Notes under the pieces: generated by a model
Database searches by the model: none
Told to the model about the DNA's origin: nothing
What the model saw: the letters and a program-made list of their open reading frames with translations, nothing else
Made by a program: the position numbers and the translations under genes
Part shown: positions 12,279 to 12,787 of the stretch, one piece after another
How positions within the stretch are numbered: the first letter of the stretch is position 1
Layout of the letters: each line of letters starts with the position of its first letter
Assembly: GCA_035291705.1 (NCBI GenBank)
Contig: DATDRM010000238.1
Coordinates: forward strand, 1 to 12,787
From: DATDRM01 sp035291705
GTDB taxonomy: Bacteria > Chloroflexota > Anaerolineae > Anaerolineales > UBA4823
Direction: 5' to 3'
Length of the DNA: 12,787 bases

Positions 12279-12787
12279 TGCGAAAATATTCCTATTATTT
12301 CTTCTCCATTTTCAGGCTTCTTTTCGGTATCCGTGAGTGGCCCCTGGTAATCCGAATATTCCTCGGATTGGCGCCGGTGGGGATTTACACGATCAGCTTA
12401 CGAAGAAGCGGGGCTAAGTTTCAGGTCAGGAAGGCAATGGATGTCTGGAGTGTGAAGGAGACCTTTCTTGACCGTTTTTATGAAAAGTATGGCACGGAGC
12501 TCGGTGACGGTTGGAAGATAGTTGACATCGGGGCTGGCATTGGGGAATTTACCTTGTTCGCTCTCCTGGGACATCCTCAAAACATCGTTTACGCTTTCGA
12601 ACCGTACCCACGATCCTTTGACTTGTTAAGCAGTAATCTCGCCGCTAACGGGATCGCTAATGCCCAGATATTCTCGGAGGCGATTGGCGCCGAGACTGGT
12701 ACGCTGGCGCTTGATCTGTCCAGCGGCGAACCATTACAAATTCAGAGTCTTAGTTTGGACACCGTTTTAACCCAAGGAGAGGTTCTC
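12278..12787 (+). CDS. FkbM-family methyltransferase, 3' partial
   Basis: The ATG at 12278 shares its A with the stop of the glycosyltransferase gene (TGATG), and the frame stays open to the window end (170 codons). After a basic, hydrophobic N-terminal stretch (about 1-45, possibly membrane-associated), the SAM-binding motif VDIGAGIGEFT (82-92) appears. It is followed by YAFEPYPRSFDLLSSNLAANG (105-125), with the acidic residue that binds the cofactor ribose (E108), and SLDTVL (159-164). This order is the FkbM pattern of O-methyltransferases, many of which methylate sugars in polysaccharides or natural products. Next to a GT4 gene it most likely methylates a sugar of the same glycan. The C terminus is outside the window. 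Confidence 0.9.
   Translation, partial: MRKYSYYFFSIFRLLFGIREWPLVIRIFLGLAPVGIYTISLRRSGAKFQVRKAMDVWSVKETFLDRFYEKYGTELGDGWKIVDIGAGIGEFTLFALLGHPQNIVYAFEPYPRSFDLLSSNLAANGIANAQIFSEAIGAETGTLALDLSSGEPLQIQSLSLDTVLTQGEVL

Noticed and set aside
1..12787. CRISPR arrays, tRNA or rRNA genes, insertion sequences
   Set aside because: No regularly spaced direct repeats, no tRNA-like or rRNA-like stretches and no transposase or terminal repeats were seen by eye on either strand.

Overview
All genes in this window lie on the + strand. It reads as bacterial chromosome of moderate-to-high GC. The mix suggests Chloroflexota, perhaps an Anaerolineae member: short-leader or leaderless-looking starts, TTG/GTG starts, a YbhF-type exporter with separate ATPase genes, a membrane TIR protein with WDG-repeat blades, and a DUF4062 remnant. 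That placement is inferred from gene style only. No rRNA or tRNA is present to confirm it.

Region 1 (1-4914) is a compact exporter operon. It holds a TetR/AcrR regulator (5' end outside the window), an ABC-2 permease, an HlyD-family adaptor with a very long helical hairpin, and two ABC ATPases. Starts and stops overlap or lie within about 11 bases of each other. The set resembles the enterobacterial cecR-ybhGFSR cluster, but YbhF is split into two genes and only one permease is visible. The two ATPases have complementary defects: the first lacks the switch histidine and the second has a broken signature motif. A heterodimer would therefore have one normal and one degenerate ATP site.

Region 2 (4915-5832) has a short spacer with 7-base tandem repeats and a possible 12-codon leader ORF, followed by a TlyA-type rRNA 2'-O-methyltransferase with its catalytic K-D-K-E set intact.

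Region 3 (5833-8306) looks accessory. It encodes a TIR domain joined through one membrane helix and a Pro/Ser/Thr-rich stretch to a predicted extracytoplasmic beta-propeller-like domain. Next comes a decayed 5' fragment of a DUF4062 gene that keeps its ribosome site, then an orphan STAS-domain protein. The same 9-base palindrome lies upstream of both the TIR and the STAS gene. Part of the TIR gene is clearly more AT-rich than the flanking genes.

Region 4 (8307-12787) is a second operon-like run: lepA (elongation factor 4), an eight-helix UPF0104/LPG-synthase-like membrane protein, a GT4 glycosyltransferase, and an FkbM-type methyltransferase cut by the window end. Junctions overlap by 1-4 bases or nearly touch. 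The last three genes suggest synthesis or decoration of a glycolipid or surface glycan. The most unusual items are the TIR-membrane-propeller receptor-like protein, the DUF4062 remnant beside it, and the asymmetric split ATPase pair.
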